Shown: positions 32,796-41,599, counted from the stretch's first letter. The stretch: DNA of 64,000 nt from Bog-473 sp963744935 (GCA_963744935.1 CAVUVM010000001.1:1-64000), one strand, 5' to 3'. Notes: a model not told the origin generated them from the letters alone. Numbers and translations are program-made.

Positions 32796-33395
32796 TCAGA
32801 CCTCCAGGGGGCGGCGGCCCTCGAGGGCGCGCCCGAGGGTGAGCTCGTCGGCGTATTCGAGGTCGCCGCCGACGGGCAGCCCGCTGGCCAGCCGCGAGAC
32901 GGTGACCCCGAGGGGCCCCAGCTCCTTGGCCACCTGCATCGCGGTGGCCTCGCCCTCGATGGTCGGGTTGGTGCAGACGATCGCCTCGCGGATGGCGCCC
33001 TGCTTCACCCGGTCGAGCAATTCCCCGAGGCGCAGCTGCTCACGGCCGATGCCGTCGAGCGGGCTCAGCGCGCCGCCCAGCACGTGGTAGCGGCCCTTGA
33101 AGCCGGTGCGCTCCACGGCGACGATGTCCCGGGGATCCTCCACCACGCACACCACCTCGGGGTCACGCCTGTCGTCGCTGCAGACCGCGCACAACGCGCC
33201 GCCCTCGGCCACGTTGAAGCAGATCTCACACAGCGTCGTGCGCTCCTTGACCACCACGATGGCGTCGGCCAGCCGGAGGGCGTCCTCGCTCGGCACCTTC
33301 AAGATGTGGAAGGCGATGCGCTGGGCCGACTTGGGGCCGATGCCGGGAAGGCGGCCGAGCTCGTCGATGAGAGAGCGGAGGGGACCGGTGTACAT
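32796..33395 (-). CDS. recR: Recombination protein RecR
   Basis: RecR, 199 aa, which forms a DNA clamp with RecFO for gap repair. N-terminal helix-hairpin-helix around LGRLPGIGPKSAQRIAFHIL; zinc finger with four cysteines in LCEICFNVAEGGALCAVC; Toprim domain with VVCVVEDPRDIVAVERTGF and a C-terminal ASGLPVGGDLEYADELTLGR. Full length. Its ATG directly abuts the dnaX stop, so the two are cotranscribed. Confidence 0.97.
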   Translation of the reverse strand: MYTGPLRSLIDELGRLPGIGPKSAQRIAFHILKVPSEDALRLADAIVVVKERTTLCEICFNVAEGGALCAVCSDDRRDPEVVCVVEDPRDIVAVERTGFKGRYHVLGGALSPLDGIGREQLRLGELLDRVKQGAIREAIVCTNPTIEGEATAMQVAKELGPLGVTVSRLASGLPVGGDLEYADELTLGRALEGRRPLEV

Positions 33396-35306
33396 CTAGC
33401 CGAGGACCTCGCTCGCACCCGGGAAGGCCTCCAAGAGCCGCGCTTCGGCCTCGGAGGCCTGATCGGCGCCGCCCGCGGCGGCCTCGAACTCGGCGGGGTC
33501 GACCTCGTCGAAGTCGTCGGGCGCAGGGCCCTCCGACGGCGGTGGCGCCTGTGCGGTGGTGCTGCGGCGCCCACCGCGTCCCGACGCGCCCACGGCCGCG
33601 ACCGCGGCGGCCGGTTCTGGGGCGCGCCCGGGCGGCGCCGTGCTCTCGTCGATGACGAGCACGAGCGCGACCGGCGTGCCGAAGTGCTCGCTCAGCGCGG
33701 CCTCGACCAGCGGCAGCTGCTCGGCGCACTGGTCGCGGTGGGCCGCGTTGGGCAGCGCGAAGTGGGCAGCACCCTGCTCGTCGACCGCCACGAAGTGGCC
33801 GCTGGCGAAGCGGGCCTTCGCACGCGCCGGGAGCGACTGGAGGATGCCGTCGCCCCACGCCTCGGTCAGGCTGTCGCGGTCGACGGCCTTGGCGGCGCCT
33901 GCCGGGACCGGTGGCGCGGCGGGCGCGGCGGGCTCGGCGGCGACCGCGGGCTCGTCGGCGGTGGGACCGGCGCCGGCCGCCGCGTCGGACTGGGGCGGCA
34001 CCGGGGCGGCGCCCTCGGCCGCAGCCGCCTTGGAGCGCTTGATGGCACCGAGTGACGGCCTGGTCGCGACCGGCCCGGCATCGGCGGGCGCCGGCTCGTG
34101 CTGTGCGGCGCGCCCGGCGGGCTCGGGAACCGGACGGGCTGCCGGCGGCGCGCCGGACGCGGGTGGGGCGGCGCCAGGTCGCGGGAAGGCGGCGGCGCCG
34201 GTCAGCGAGCGCTCCAACACGCTCACACGTTCGGAGAGCGCCTCCATCCCCGAGTCGAGATCGGGTCGCACCGCGCGCACGGCCGCGATCTCGAGCACCA
34301 CCTGCGCGTCGGGTGCCTCGCGCATGTCGACCAGCGCGTGGCCGAGGATCTCCATGCTGCGCACGACCCGGGGTAGCCCCATCGCCTCGGCGAGCGCGCG
34401 GAAGCGCTCGCGCGACTCCGCCGACACCGCGCACAGCTCGGGGGCGAGTGCGGCGAGGAAGACCTGGCGCAGGTCGTCGATGAGCTCGGTCGCCAGCTGC
34501 TGGGGGCCCCAGCCGCCGGCCAGCAGCGCGCTCAGCGCGACGAGGCTGGTGCTGACGTCGCCGTCGGCCAGCGCATCGAGCAGCTGGGCCAGCTCGGGAC
34601 GGGCTGCGTCGGCCGAGCCCGACGCCACCACCTGGTCGAGGGCGGACAGGGCGTCGCGGGCCGAGCCGCGACCGCGCCGCACCGCCACTTCCAGCGCCGC
34701 AACGTCGAGGTGGAGGCCGGCTTCGGCGTTGACCGTCTCGAGGAGGCCGTGCAGCGTCTCGGCACCGAGGAGGCGGAACTCGAGGTGTTGGGTGCGGCTA
34801 CGGATGGTCGGCGGCACCTTCTGGGGGTCGGTGGTGGCCAGCACGAAGACGACGTGGCTCGGCGGCTCTTCGAGCGTCTTGAGCAGCGCGTTGGCCGCCG
34901 CCGTCGAGAGCATGTGGACCTCGTCGACGATGTAGACCTTCCAGCGCCCCGGCGTCCCGAGGCCGGCGTGGGCGACCAGGTCGCGCATGGCGTCGACGCC
35001 GTTGTTGGAGGCCGCGTCGAGCTCGTGGACGTTGAGCGAGTTGCCCTGGGTGATCTCGACGCACGAGGTACACACGCCGCAGGGCTCACCGTCGACTGGC
35101 GCCTCGCAGTTGAGCGCCTTGGCCAAGATGCGCGCCGACGACGTCTTGCCGGTGCCGCGGGGCCCGCTGAAGAGATAGGCGTGTGAGACGCGCCCGTCGC
35201 GCACCGCGCTGCGCAGCGCGCGCACCACATGGTCCTGGCCTCGTATCTCGTCGAATCGCCCGGGCCGGAAACGGCGATAGAGCGAAACAAAGGGGGCGTC
35301 GGCCAT
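33396..35306 (-). CDS. dnaX: DNA polymerase III subunit gamma/tau
   Basis: Clamp-loader ATPase subunit, 636 aa. Walker A in HAYLFSGPRGTGKTSSARIL; zinc module cysteines in CEAPVDGEPCGVCTSC; Walker B WKVYIVDEVHMLSTAAANAL; sensor 1 VVFVLATTDPQKVPPTIRSR; arginine finger region GSARDALSALDQV. Residues ~380-500 form a Pro/Ala-rich tau linker, and the C-terminal ~130 residues are the tau polymerase-contact region. No obvious slippery heptamer for a gamma form was noticed. TAGGCT lies eight bases upstream of the ATG. Operon dnaX-recR. Confidence 0.96.
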   Translation of the reverse strand: MADAPFVSLYRRFRPGRFDEIRGQDHVVRALRSAVRDGRVSHAYLFSGPRGTGKTSSARILAKALNCEAPVDGEPCGVCTSCVEITQGNSLNVHELDAASNNGVDAMRDLVAHAGLGTPGRWKVYIVDEVHMLSTAAANALLKTLEEPPSHVVFVLATTDPQKVPPTIRSRTQHLEFRLLGAETLHGLLETVNAEAGLHLDVAALEVAVRRGRGSARDALSALDQVVASGSADAARPELAQLLDALADGDVSTSLVALSALLAGGWGPQQLATELIDDLRQVFLAALAPELCAVSAESRERFRALAEAMGLPRVVRSMEILGHALVDMREAPDAQVVLEIAAVRAVRPDLDSGMEALSERVSVLERSLTGAAAFPRPGAAPPASGAPPAARPVPEPAGRAAQHEPAPADAGPVATRPSLGAIKRSKAAAAEGAAPVPPQSDAAAGAGPTADEPAVAAEPAAPAAPPVPAGAAKAVDRDSLTEAWGDGILQSLPARAKARFASGHFVAVDEQGAAHFALPNAAHRDQCAEQLPLVEAALSEHFGTPVALVLVIDESTAPPGRAPEPAAAVAAVGASGRGGRRSTTAQAPPPSEGPAPDDFDEVDPAEFEAAAGGADQASEAEARLLEAFPGASEVLG

Positions 35307-35361
35307 GTCGGTCGAGCCTACCCATGCGCGCCGACAGCACGACCCGGCTCGCCCGGTGCTC

Positions 35362-35474
35362 GGTGCGGCAGCCAGGTTGACTACGGCACCCGACCAGACC
35401 CGCTGAGAGCTGCTGCCTTCCGACCCTGACTCGATTCACGAGCGGCCGTTGCGTAGGACCCGGCCACCGCACCC
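35362..35474 (-). ncRNA. ffs: 4.5S signal recognition particle RNA (small bacterial type)
   Basis: The minus strand contains the conserved Ffh-binding apical hairpin (AGGGTCGGAAGGCAGCAGCT) with the GGAA tetraloop and the asymmetric AGCAG loop. The flanks pair into the long helix: GGTGCGG at the 5' end (35467-35473) with CCGCACC at the 3' end, then GGCCGGGT with its partner. It lies just upstream of dnaX, its usual actinobacterial neighbourhood. Ends are estimated to within ~10 bases from the pairing. Confidence 0.88.
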
Positions 35475-35508
35475 AACACCGGGCGGCGAGGGAGCCCAGG
35501 CTAGTGGC

Positions 35509-35922
35509 TCAGACCACGAGGACAGGGCAGGGCGCGGCGTCCATGACCGTCTTGGGCACGTCGCCCAGCTGGCGGTGGCCGTGCGCGCTCGAGGACCCGA
35601 CGACGACGAGGTCGGCGTGCGACTCGGTGGCGACCCGGACGATGGCCTCGCCCGGGCCGGCCAGCACCGGGTGTGTCTCCACCTGGACGTGGCTCTCGAC
35701 GGCCCGGGTGCGCAGCTGGCTGAGCAGCCAGTCGGTGGCGCCGGCGCCCGCCTCGGTGTAGCGGAACTCGGAGGGGAGGTAGGGCGCCGGCTCCTCCTTG
35801 CGGGCGAGCGCCGTGACGATGTGCAGGGTGCCGCCGGAGGAGCGAACCACATCGAGGGCGCGCTCGAAGGCCCGGGCCGACCCTTCCGAGTCGGTGGCGC
35901 CGACGACGACCGTCCTAAACAC
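35509..35922 (-). CDS. Universal stress protein (UspA domain), downstream copy
   Basis: A 137-aa single Usp domain. GTG start gives MFRTVVVGATDSEGSARAFE, the usual beta1-alpha1. The ATP-binding signature at the C-terminus is DLVVVGSSSAHGHRQLGDVP (G-x2-G-x9-G-like), then CPVLVV. It starts inside the stop region of the preceding Usp gene (8-nt overlap), so the pair is translationally coupled and may form heterodimers. Function in stress tolerance is inferred from the family. Confidence 0.88.
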   Translation of the reverse strand: MFRTVVVGATDSEGSARAFERALDVVRSSGGTLHIVTALARKEEPAPYLPSEFRYTEAGAGATDWLLSQLRTRAVESHVQVETHPVLAGPGEAIVRVATESHADLVVVGSSSAHGHRQLGDVPKTVMDAAPCPVLVV

Positions 35923-36550
35923 GCGCGAAGCCCTCGACGTGTTCGGCGGCCGACCCGCTGTATGGCCGCGCGGGCGCGTCGGTATCGGGCACCGAGGCAA
36001 TGTCGTGGGCGACCGGCGTCGTCGAGGGCGCGACGAGGACGGGCAGCGCGGTGGCACTGGCCAACTGGTCGCGCAGGCTGGGGATGAGGTGGCGCCTCGC
36101 CATGCGGCGTCGGTCCATGCCGAGCACGATGACGTCGGCGCCGCAACTCTCCGCCGCTGCGGTGATCTCAGAGGCCAGCCGGCGGGTGCGCGCACCGAGC
36201 GTCCACCCGTGCACCTCGACGCGACGCGCTCGCGTCGCGTCAGCGTCAGCGCCGGCGCCGGCCCGGCCGTGGTCGCCGGCCGTGCCGTCGTGCGCACGTG
36301 GGTGGCGGCGGTCATGGTGTTCGCAGACTTCCATCGCACACACGTCGGCGCCGAAGGTGACGGTCCAGTCGTGGCCGAGGGCGAAGGCGGCGCGGGCGGC
36401 GTCACCGTGGGCGCCGTCGGCGTGGCCGCCTGCGGCCGCAGACCCGTCGGTGACGACCAGCACGCGGTGCGACTTGTGCGGAGCGGCGACGTCGCCGGCC
36501 TCGCCCCTCGGTGTCCACGGCTGCTGCGAGATGTTCGTCGGGGCACTCAT
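35915..36550 (-). CDS. Universal stress protein-like, His-rich
   Basis: A 211-aa Usp-like protein. The ATG at 36550 is preceded by a perfect AAAGGAGG. N-terminal strand HKSHRVLVVTDGSAAAGGHA; C-terminal half AAESCGADVIVLGMDRRRMA then HLIPSLRDQLASATALPVLV. The Usp ATP signature is poorly conserved, suggesting loss of ATP binding. The middle (residues ~45-115) is unusually His-rich, with HADGAHGD and EVCEHHDRRHPRAHDG, which could bind metal. Upstream member of a two-gene operon. Confidence 0.8.
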   Translation of the reverse strand: MSAPTNISQQPWTPRGEAGDVAAPHKSHRVLVVTDGSAAAGGHADGAHGDAARAAFALGHDWTVTFGADVCAMEVCEHHDRRHPRAHDGTAGDHGRAGAGADADATRARRVEVHGWTLGARTRRLASEITAAAESCGADVIVLGMDRRRMARRHLIPSLRDQLASATALPVLVAPSTTPVAHDIASVPDTDAPARPYSGSAAEHVEGFARV

Positions 36551-36705
36551 GGGACCTCCTTTCGCCAAGATTCCAGGTTACACAAAGATGAACTAAAGGC
36601 GACAATCGAGTGACACGAGGGTGACGGGGCCCGACTGGGGTGAGGTGGCGTCGGCCCTGTCGGAGGTTTCGGGTCGGTCGGCAGAACCGCACCTGCCAGG
36701 GCCGT

Positions 36706-36711
36706 TAGCCT
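36706..36711 (+). promoter_or_regulatory. -10 candidate (TAGCCT) of tRNA-Ser(GGA)
   Basis: TAGCCT lies 17 bases before the mature 5' end of the tRNA. No clear -35 was found. Confidence 0.35.
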
Positions 36712-36728
36712 GACCAGGCTGCATTTCG

Positions 36729-36813
36729 GGAGGAGTGCGAGAGCGGCCGAATCGGCACGACTGGAAATCGTGTGTTGGGCAACCAACCGTGGGTTCAAAT
36801 CCCACCTCCTCCG
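36729..36813 (+). tRNA. tRNA-Ser(GGA)
   Basis: Class II tRNA: acceptor GGAGGAG / CTCCTCC, anticodon stem CACGA/TCGTG around loop CTGGAAA (anticodon GGA), a long variable arm (TGTTGGGCAACCAACCG) and T-arm GTGGGTTCAAATCCCAC. Discriminator G, CCA not encoded. Its first 27 and last ~28 bases are identical to those of tRNA-Ser(CGA) at 41.6 kb. Confidence 0.97.
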
Positions 36814-36861
36814 CACAAGGAGAAGGCTCAACTTTTCCCTGGTCCGGGCCGATATTTGAAC

Positions 36862-38665
36862 GTGAACCCAACGCCCGGCCCAGGGGCCGACGAGCCCGGC
36901 TCGGGGCTCCGCCTCGATGTCCGCGCCCCGGCTCCCCTGGCCCGGGTCGGGCCGCTGCGCACGTTCGTGCGCCGGCACGGTGCAATCCCCCTTCTCTGTG
37001 CGGTAGTGATCGCCGCGCTCGGTGACCGCGGGCGGGCCGTCGGCGCGCGTGTACGCCGTGGCGCGCAGCGCGGACACCATCACCCCCTCGGCCAACGCCG
37101 GCACACTCGATCTGGCCTCGCTCGAAGCCGCGGGCAAGGCGGTCCTGCTCGCTCCCGCAACTGCGCCGCCGGCCCCCGCGCCGCCGAGCCTGGCAACCGC
37201 GCCACCGCTCAAGCCGCACGAGGTGTTCGGCTTCGCGCCCTACTGGACGCTGGCTCAGGCCGGCGGGTTCAACCTGGCGGGGATCTCGACGCTCGCCTAC
37301 TTCGCAGTCGGCGTGAACCCCGACGGGACGCTGGAGGAGTCGGGCCCGGGGTGGACCGGCTACGAGAGCCAGGCGCTGGCCAACCTGGTGACGCAGGCGC
37401 ACGCGGCGGGCGACCGTGTGGTGCTGACCGTCAACAACTTCGACCAGGGCCAGCTCGATGCGCTCACGTCCTCGCCGACTGCGGCCGCCACGCTCGCCGG
37501 CGCGATCGTCGCCGCCGTCGAGGCCAAGAACCTCGATGGGGTGAACCTCGACCTCGAGGGCCAGGGCTCCGCCGACAACGCCGGGCTGACCCGTCTCGTC
37601 GACACGGTCTCGTGGGTGATGCACGCCGTGAACCCGCACTATCAGGTGACCATGGACACCTACTCGAGCTCGGCCTCGGGGACCAACGGCTGGTTCGACA
37701 TCCCGGCGCTGGCGGGCGCGGTCGATGCGTTCTTCGTCATGGAGTACAACCCGAACCTGGGCGCGTCGCAGGGCCCGTCCTCGCCGCTGACGAGCGGGAT
37801 GTTCTCCGACCAGACCGCGGTGAACGAGTACGACGCGGTGGTGCCGCCGTCCAAGGTGATCCTGGGCGTGCCGTTCTTCGGCATCGACTGGCCGACGACC
37901 GACGGCACGCTGAACGCGACCGCGACGGGGCCGGCCACCGACGTATCGCTGGGCGACATCGACGCCAGCGGCCATCCCCAGTACTGGGACCCGGTGACCG
38001 ACTCGGGCTGGACCGCGTACCAGGTGGGCAACCAGTGGCACGAGACCTTCTTCGAGGACCCGACGTCGCTCTACGACACCGCGCAGCTGGCGCAGGCGAA
38101 CGGCCTGGCCGGCGTCGGCATCTGGACCCTCGGCGGAGATGGCAACGCGCCCGTGGACCTGGCGGCGCTGCTCGGGTTCGCGCCGGCCGTCAAGGACGGT
38201 CCCGCCGGTCCCCCGTCGACGCCCGCCTCGCCTCCGGCGGCCACGTCGCCGAGCCCGCCCACGCCGTCCCCGACGAACTCGTCGGCTCCGACCGACCGGA
38301 CCTCGACTTTGGTGCCGCCGTCGAGCACGACAACCACGACTACCACGACGACACCGACGTCGAGCACGACGACGACCACCGCGACGACGAGCACGACGAC
38401 GACGCTCCCCTCGGCCTCCAGCGGGCAGTGGAAGGGGTCGACGGTCACCCTCACCGAGGTGACCGGCACGCCGCCGGCGGTGAGCGGGTCGAGCGCGGCG
38501 GGACAGCTGACCGGCTTCCAGACCCAGGACCCCGCCGTGAGGTGTTTGACGCACGAGCCGGACTTGAACGCGTGGACGGTGAGCGGGACCACCGACCAGT
38601 ACCTCGTTGTGGCCGCCCTCCCGGCTGACTGTACGACCGCCGATTTCGTGTTCACCGCGACGTGA
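36862..38665 (+). CDS. Secreted GH18-like glycosyl hydrolase with Thr-rich linker (frameshifted)
   Basis: About 600 aa once repaired. From GTG 36862 the frame encodes a signal/anchor segment (HGAIPLLCAVVIAAL); deletion of one G at 37021-37022 joins it to the main frame, VTAGGPSARVYAVARSADTI. Residues ~115-450 are a GH18 barrel: HEVFGFAPYWTLAQAGGFNL, the catalytic DxxxDxE motif as NLDGVNLDLEGQGSADNAG, AVDAFFVMEYNPN, LAGVGIWTLGGDG. A Pro/Ser/Thr linker with runs of Thr (about 38220-38415) follows, then a ~75-aa Val/Thr-rich C-terminal domain with two Cys. It resembles YaaH/SleL-type peptidoglycan or chitin hydrolases; substrate unknown. Its stop lies in a tandem repeat. Confidence 0.82.
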
Positions 38666-38739
38666 ACTGACGACACCGTGAACTGACCAACCGAGAACTG
38701 ATGACACCGTGAACTGACGACACCGTGAACTGACACACC
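38662..38739. repeat. Tandem 15-16-bp repeat starting at the GH18 gene stop codon
   Basis: Five contiguous units of GTGAACTGACGACACC or close variants (38662-38677, 38678-38692, 38693-38708, 38709-38724, 38725-38739). The TGA of the first unit (38663-38665) is the stop of the GH18 gene; every unit contains TGA. The array fills the gap up to the Shine-Dalgarno (AGGAGGGGG) of the next gene. Confidence 0.92.
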
Positions 38740-38753
38740 AGGAGGGGGCTCCC

Positions 38754-40400
38754 ATGACGACAGAAGTCGCAGACGACTCCGAGCTGGCCTGGGACGAGTT
38801 CGTCCCGGACAGCGACGACACCGAGGACGAGGACGAAGAAGACGTGGCGATACGCGCCCGCGCGCACGCTCGCGCGTCCGGCCTCGAGATCGACGACGAG
38901 GAGGAAGACCTCGAGCTCGCCAAGGAGGACCTCGAGCTGCGCTGGGACGCGTTCGAGGGGGAGGAGACCGAAGGCAGCGCCGAGGACCAGGCCGCCGCGG
39001 CAGACGCGGCACGCATCGCGGCCGCGCTCGAGCGCATGGAACGGCGCGTGATGGGGATCGAGGACGAGTGGGCCGACGAAGCGGATGTTGCCGCGCCCGT
39101 CGAGGAGGCTGCGGCTCACGACATCTCGAACGACGCGATCACCAACGACTCCATCGCCAGCGACGTTGAGCTAGCCGGCGACGGTGTCGCCCCGACCGAG
39201 GATCGGATACGGGTCGAAGCCGCCTTCGCCCGGATGGAGGAGGCCCTCTTCGGCAGCTCCAGCGAGGAGGACGAGGACGACGACGGGGGGATCTACGACA
39301 CGTTCGACGGCGGCGAGGAGTCCGAGCAGTGGCTCGACGAGGACGACGCGCTTGTCGCCGCCGTCGACGAGGCGTGCGAAGTCGACGAGGCATACGAGGT
39401 GGACGAGGAGCTGCCCCTGGCGACCGGTGCCGAGAGCGATGAACCCGAAGCGTGGCTCGAAGACGAGGAGGCGGGGGAGTCCGTACCGGTTGCCACCACC
39501 TCGTGGGAAGACCGTTCTCCGGTGCACACCGAGTTCGCCAGCGACGTTGTCTGGCTCGATGCGGACCAAACGGACGAGGACGAGGCGGTGGTCGACGACA
39601 GTGAGGGCGCAGCCTGGGGTGAGTCGGAGCCGGAGCCGGAGTGGGAGCCCGTGGCGGTCGTCCCATCGGTACAGGTCTCGGGATTCGACGATGGCAACGA
39701 GGCGTCCGACGAGGACGACCAGAGCGGAGAACTCGTCGTCATACCCGCTGACCTGTCAGAGCTCGACGAGTTCGTCGCCGCCTATACCGAGCAGGACGAC
39801 GAAGGCGCAGCCGCCACGCGGGCTCCGACCCGCGCCCGCGGGCGCACCGCCACCGCACAGGCCGGGACCGACGTCCGCCGGTTCGTCCTGCTGGCCTGCC
39901 TCTTCTTTGCCGTGGTCATCGGCGCGGTGGTCCTGCACTTCGGGCACATCCACTCGAGCGCAGCGCCACCCGCGACGACTCGGCCGGCGGCGGCGGCGGG
40001 GACGGGGACGGGGACGGGGGTATCGTCGTCAGCAAATGTTGCGCGCCTCGAGTCGGCGATCACCTATGTCCAATCGGCGTCGAGTGGGGCGCAAGCCGGG
40101 CTGACGACGCTCACGGTGTTCCCCACGCCGCTCCGGGTGGCCACCATCATCAACCCCTACGTGGACTCGCTGCAGCTCTACGAGACGCTGGATTCGTCGG
40201 TGACACTGCCCCAGGCGGCCCGCAGCGCCGCGGGCACGGCCGACGCGCAGGTGCACCAGGACATCGCCTTCCTCGGGACTATCAACGGGTTGCCCGCCAT
40301 TCAACTGGGCTCCTTCATTGACGAGTTCTTCGCCCAGTCGACGCAGCTGCAGTCGACGATGGACGCCCTCCAGCACGCGCTGAACACGGCGACCCCCTGA
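38754..40400 (+). CDS. Hyperacidic single-pass membrane protein
   Basis: Not recognised. 548 aa. Residues 1-375 are predicted cytoplasmic and extremely rich in Glu/Asp (runs such as DSDDTEDEDEEDV and SSSEEDEDDDGG), with two helical segments sharing the pattern ARIAAALERMERRVMGIEDE / IRVEAAFARMEEALFGSSSE, a likely internal duplication. One membrane helix follows (VLLACLFFAVVIGAVVLHF, ~380-398), then an Ala/Thr/Gly linker and a ~125-aa extracytoplasmic helical domain without known motifs. ATG 38754 follows AGGAGGGGG. It is 88 bp downstream of the GH18 gene and probably cotranscribed, hinting at a shared envelope role. Confidence 0.75.
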   Translation: MTTEVADDSELAWDEFVPDSDDTEDEDEEDVAIRARAHARASGLEIDDEEEDLELAKEDLELRWDAFEGEETEGSAEDQAAAADAARIAAALERMERRVMGIEDEWADEADVAAPVEEAAAHDISNDAITNDSIASDVELAGDGVAPTEDRIRVEAAFARMEEALFGSSSEEDEDDDGGIYDTFDGGEESEQWLDEDDALVAAVDEACEVDEAYEVDEELPLATGAESDEPEAWLEDEEAGESVPVATTSWEDRSPVHTEFASDVVWLDADQTDEDEAVVDDSEGAAWGESEPEPEWEPVAVVPSVQVSGFDDGNEASDEDDQSGELVVIPADLSELDEFVAAYTEQDDEGAAATRAPTRARGRTATAQAGTDVRRFVLLACLFFAVVIGAVVLHFGHIHSSAAPPATTRPAAAAGTGTGTGVSSSANVARLESAITYVQSASSGAQAGLTTLTVFPTPLRVATIINPYVDSLQLYETLDSSVTLPQAARSAAGTADAQVHQDIAFLGTINGLPAIQLGSFIDEFFAQSTQLQSTMDALQHALNTATP

Positions 40401-40444
40401 TTCAGGAGGCAGCCAGACGGGCGGAGTCCCGGCGTGAACTTCCG

Positions 40445-40963
40445 TTGCGAGCAGGGCAGCTCGCATACTGGAGCATCGCCACGCCCGACATACCCAGCCC
40501 GCTGACCGACGACGACGCCATGGCGCTCGCCCTCACCGAGGCGCGCGCCGCCGCGGCGGCGGGCGACGTGCCGGTCGGAGCGGTCACGCTTCATGGCGGC
40601 CAGGTGGTGGCCGCACGACACAACGAGCGCGAGCGCTCGGGGGATCCCACCGCGCACGCCGAGATGCTGGCGCTGCGCGACACGGCGGCTGCGCTCGGGG
40701 GGTGGCGGCTCTCGGAGGTGACGATGGTCGTCACCCTCGAGCCGTGCCCCATGTGTGCCGGTGCGTTGGTCGCAGCCCGGGTTGGACGCCTGGTCTACGG
40801 GGCCAGTGACCCCCGGGCGGGAGCCTGCGGCACGCTGTACAACCTCTGTGCCGACCCCCGCCTCAACCACGAACTCCCCGTCGAGGGTGGCCTTCGTGCG
40901 GCCGAGTGCGGGGACCTTCTCTCCTCGTTCTTCGCCGCGAGACGCGGCAGCGAGGGACGCTGA
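40445..40963 (+). CDS. tadA: tRNA-specific adenosine deaminase
   Basis: Converts A34 to inosine in tRNA-Arg(ACG). CDA-fold zinc site: His/Glu in SGDPTAHAEMLALRDTAAAL and the cysteines in VTLEPCPMCAGALVAARVGR; substrate-loop motif DPRAGACGTLYNLCADPRLN and C-terminal HELPVEGGL match TadA. The start is uncertain: TTG 40445 gives 172 aa, while ATG 40520 gives 147 aa, closer to the family. Neither has a good Shine-Dalgarno; CATACT at about 40464-40469 could be a -10. Confidence 0.92.
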   Translation: MRAGQLAYWSIATPDIPSPLTDDDAMALALTEARAAAAAGDVPVGAVTLHGGQVVAARHNERERSGDPTAHAEMLALRDTAAALGGWRLSEVTMVVTLEPCPMCAGALVAARVGRLVYGASDPRAGACGTLYNLCADPRLNHELPVEGGLRAAECGDLLSSFFAARRGSEGR

Positions 40964-41046
40964 AGCGGAAACGCCGTCATGGCTCACGTGCCGGCAGCGC
41001 GGCGGGGAACCGGCCCCGACCGAGCCGGCCCCCGTCGCTTGCGCCA

Positions 41047-41398
41047 TTAGCCGTTCGCGAGCCCATCGGCCGCGCGCAGGAGCCCCTCGCACACAGCCGT
41101 CTGACCCGCCAACGCCGGCGACGGGGGCGTCCGCGAAGGCGGCCTTGTTGAGCGAACTCTTGATCTGGCCCGCCACGGCATCACGGGCGTAGTCCAGCGC
41201 GGTCAGCGCCCGCTCGGTCTGTGTGTAGACGCGGTCTCTCGGACCGGAGCTTTCGATCCCCCTGGTCGACGCGATCAGCGTGTCTGTCCCGAACTGGCCG
41301 ACACTGGAGTTGAGTTGCTTGTAACACGCTCCGAGGTCCTCGACTCCCGGCACCAACAGCGCACGGTTGGGGTCCAGCAGTTGGCCGCCGATCTGCAC
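41047..41398 (-). pseudogene. Orphan ORF, frameshifted and possibly truncated
   Basis: Not recognised. From GTG 41398 the frame encodes QIGGQLLDPNRALLVPGVED, then LGACYKQLNSSVGQFGTDTL and a helical stretch to DAPVAG. There the frame becomes Arg/Gly-rich nonsense; removing one base at about 41110-41120 instead gives LAGQTAVCEGLLRAADGLAN ending at TAA 41047 (about 116 aa). A stop lies shortly upstream in the same frame and no promoter or Shine-Dalgarno is visible. It may be a small gene with an indel error or the remnant of a larger one. Two Cys residues. Confidence 0.45.
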
Positions 41399-41548
41399 CG
41401 CCCGTGGCGGCTCGTCTCGAAGTCAAGCCGCCCGCCGCCGGCGCTCGCATCAGAGCAAAACGGACCTGTCGGCTGGCGTCCTGCCTTTCGGTACCTGGTC
41501 TGGGAAAGGCCACCGAGACATGTGTTCTCGAAGGACTGATCCGTGCTC

Positions 41549-41570
41549 AGGTGGGCGAATTCGCCCACCT
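41549..41570. promoter_or_regulatory. Perfect 22-bp palindrome (operator-like)
   Basis: AGGTGGGCGAA followed immediately by its exact reverse complement, with no central loop. It lies just upstream of the tRNA-Ser(CGA) promoter. Palindromes of this size without a spacer are typical of dimeric repressor operators; as a hairpin it would need a strained loop. Confidence 0.5.
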
Positions 41571-41599
41571 ACCGAGGTTCCGGACCAGGTCACAGCGAC

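Noticed and set aside
32916..34055. Large plus-strand open frames across recR-dnaX
   Set aside because: They lie antisense to conserved recR and dnaX and have only the Arg/Ala/Gly-rich composition of frame shadows.
41549..41570. The 22-bp palindrome as a transcription terminator
   Set aside because: It has no loop and no T-run, and it stands upstream of a promoter rather than after a gene.
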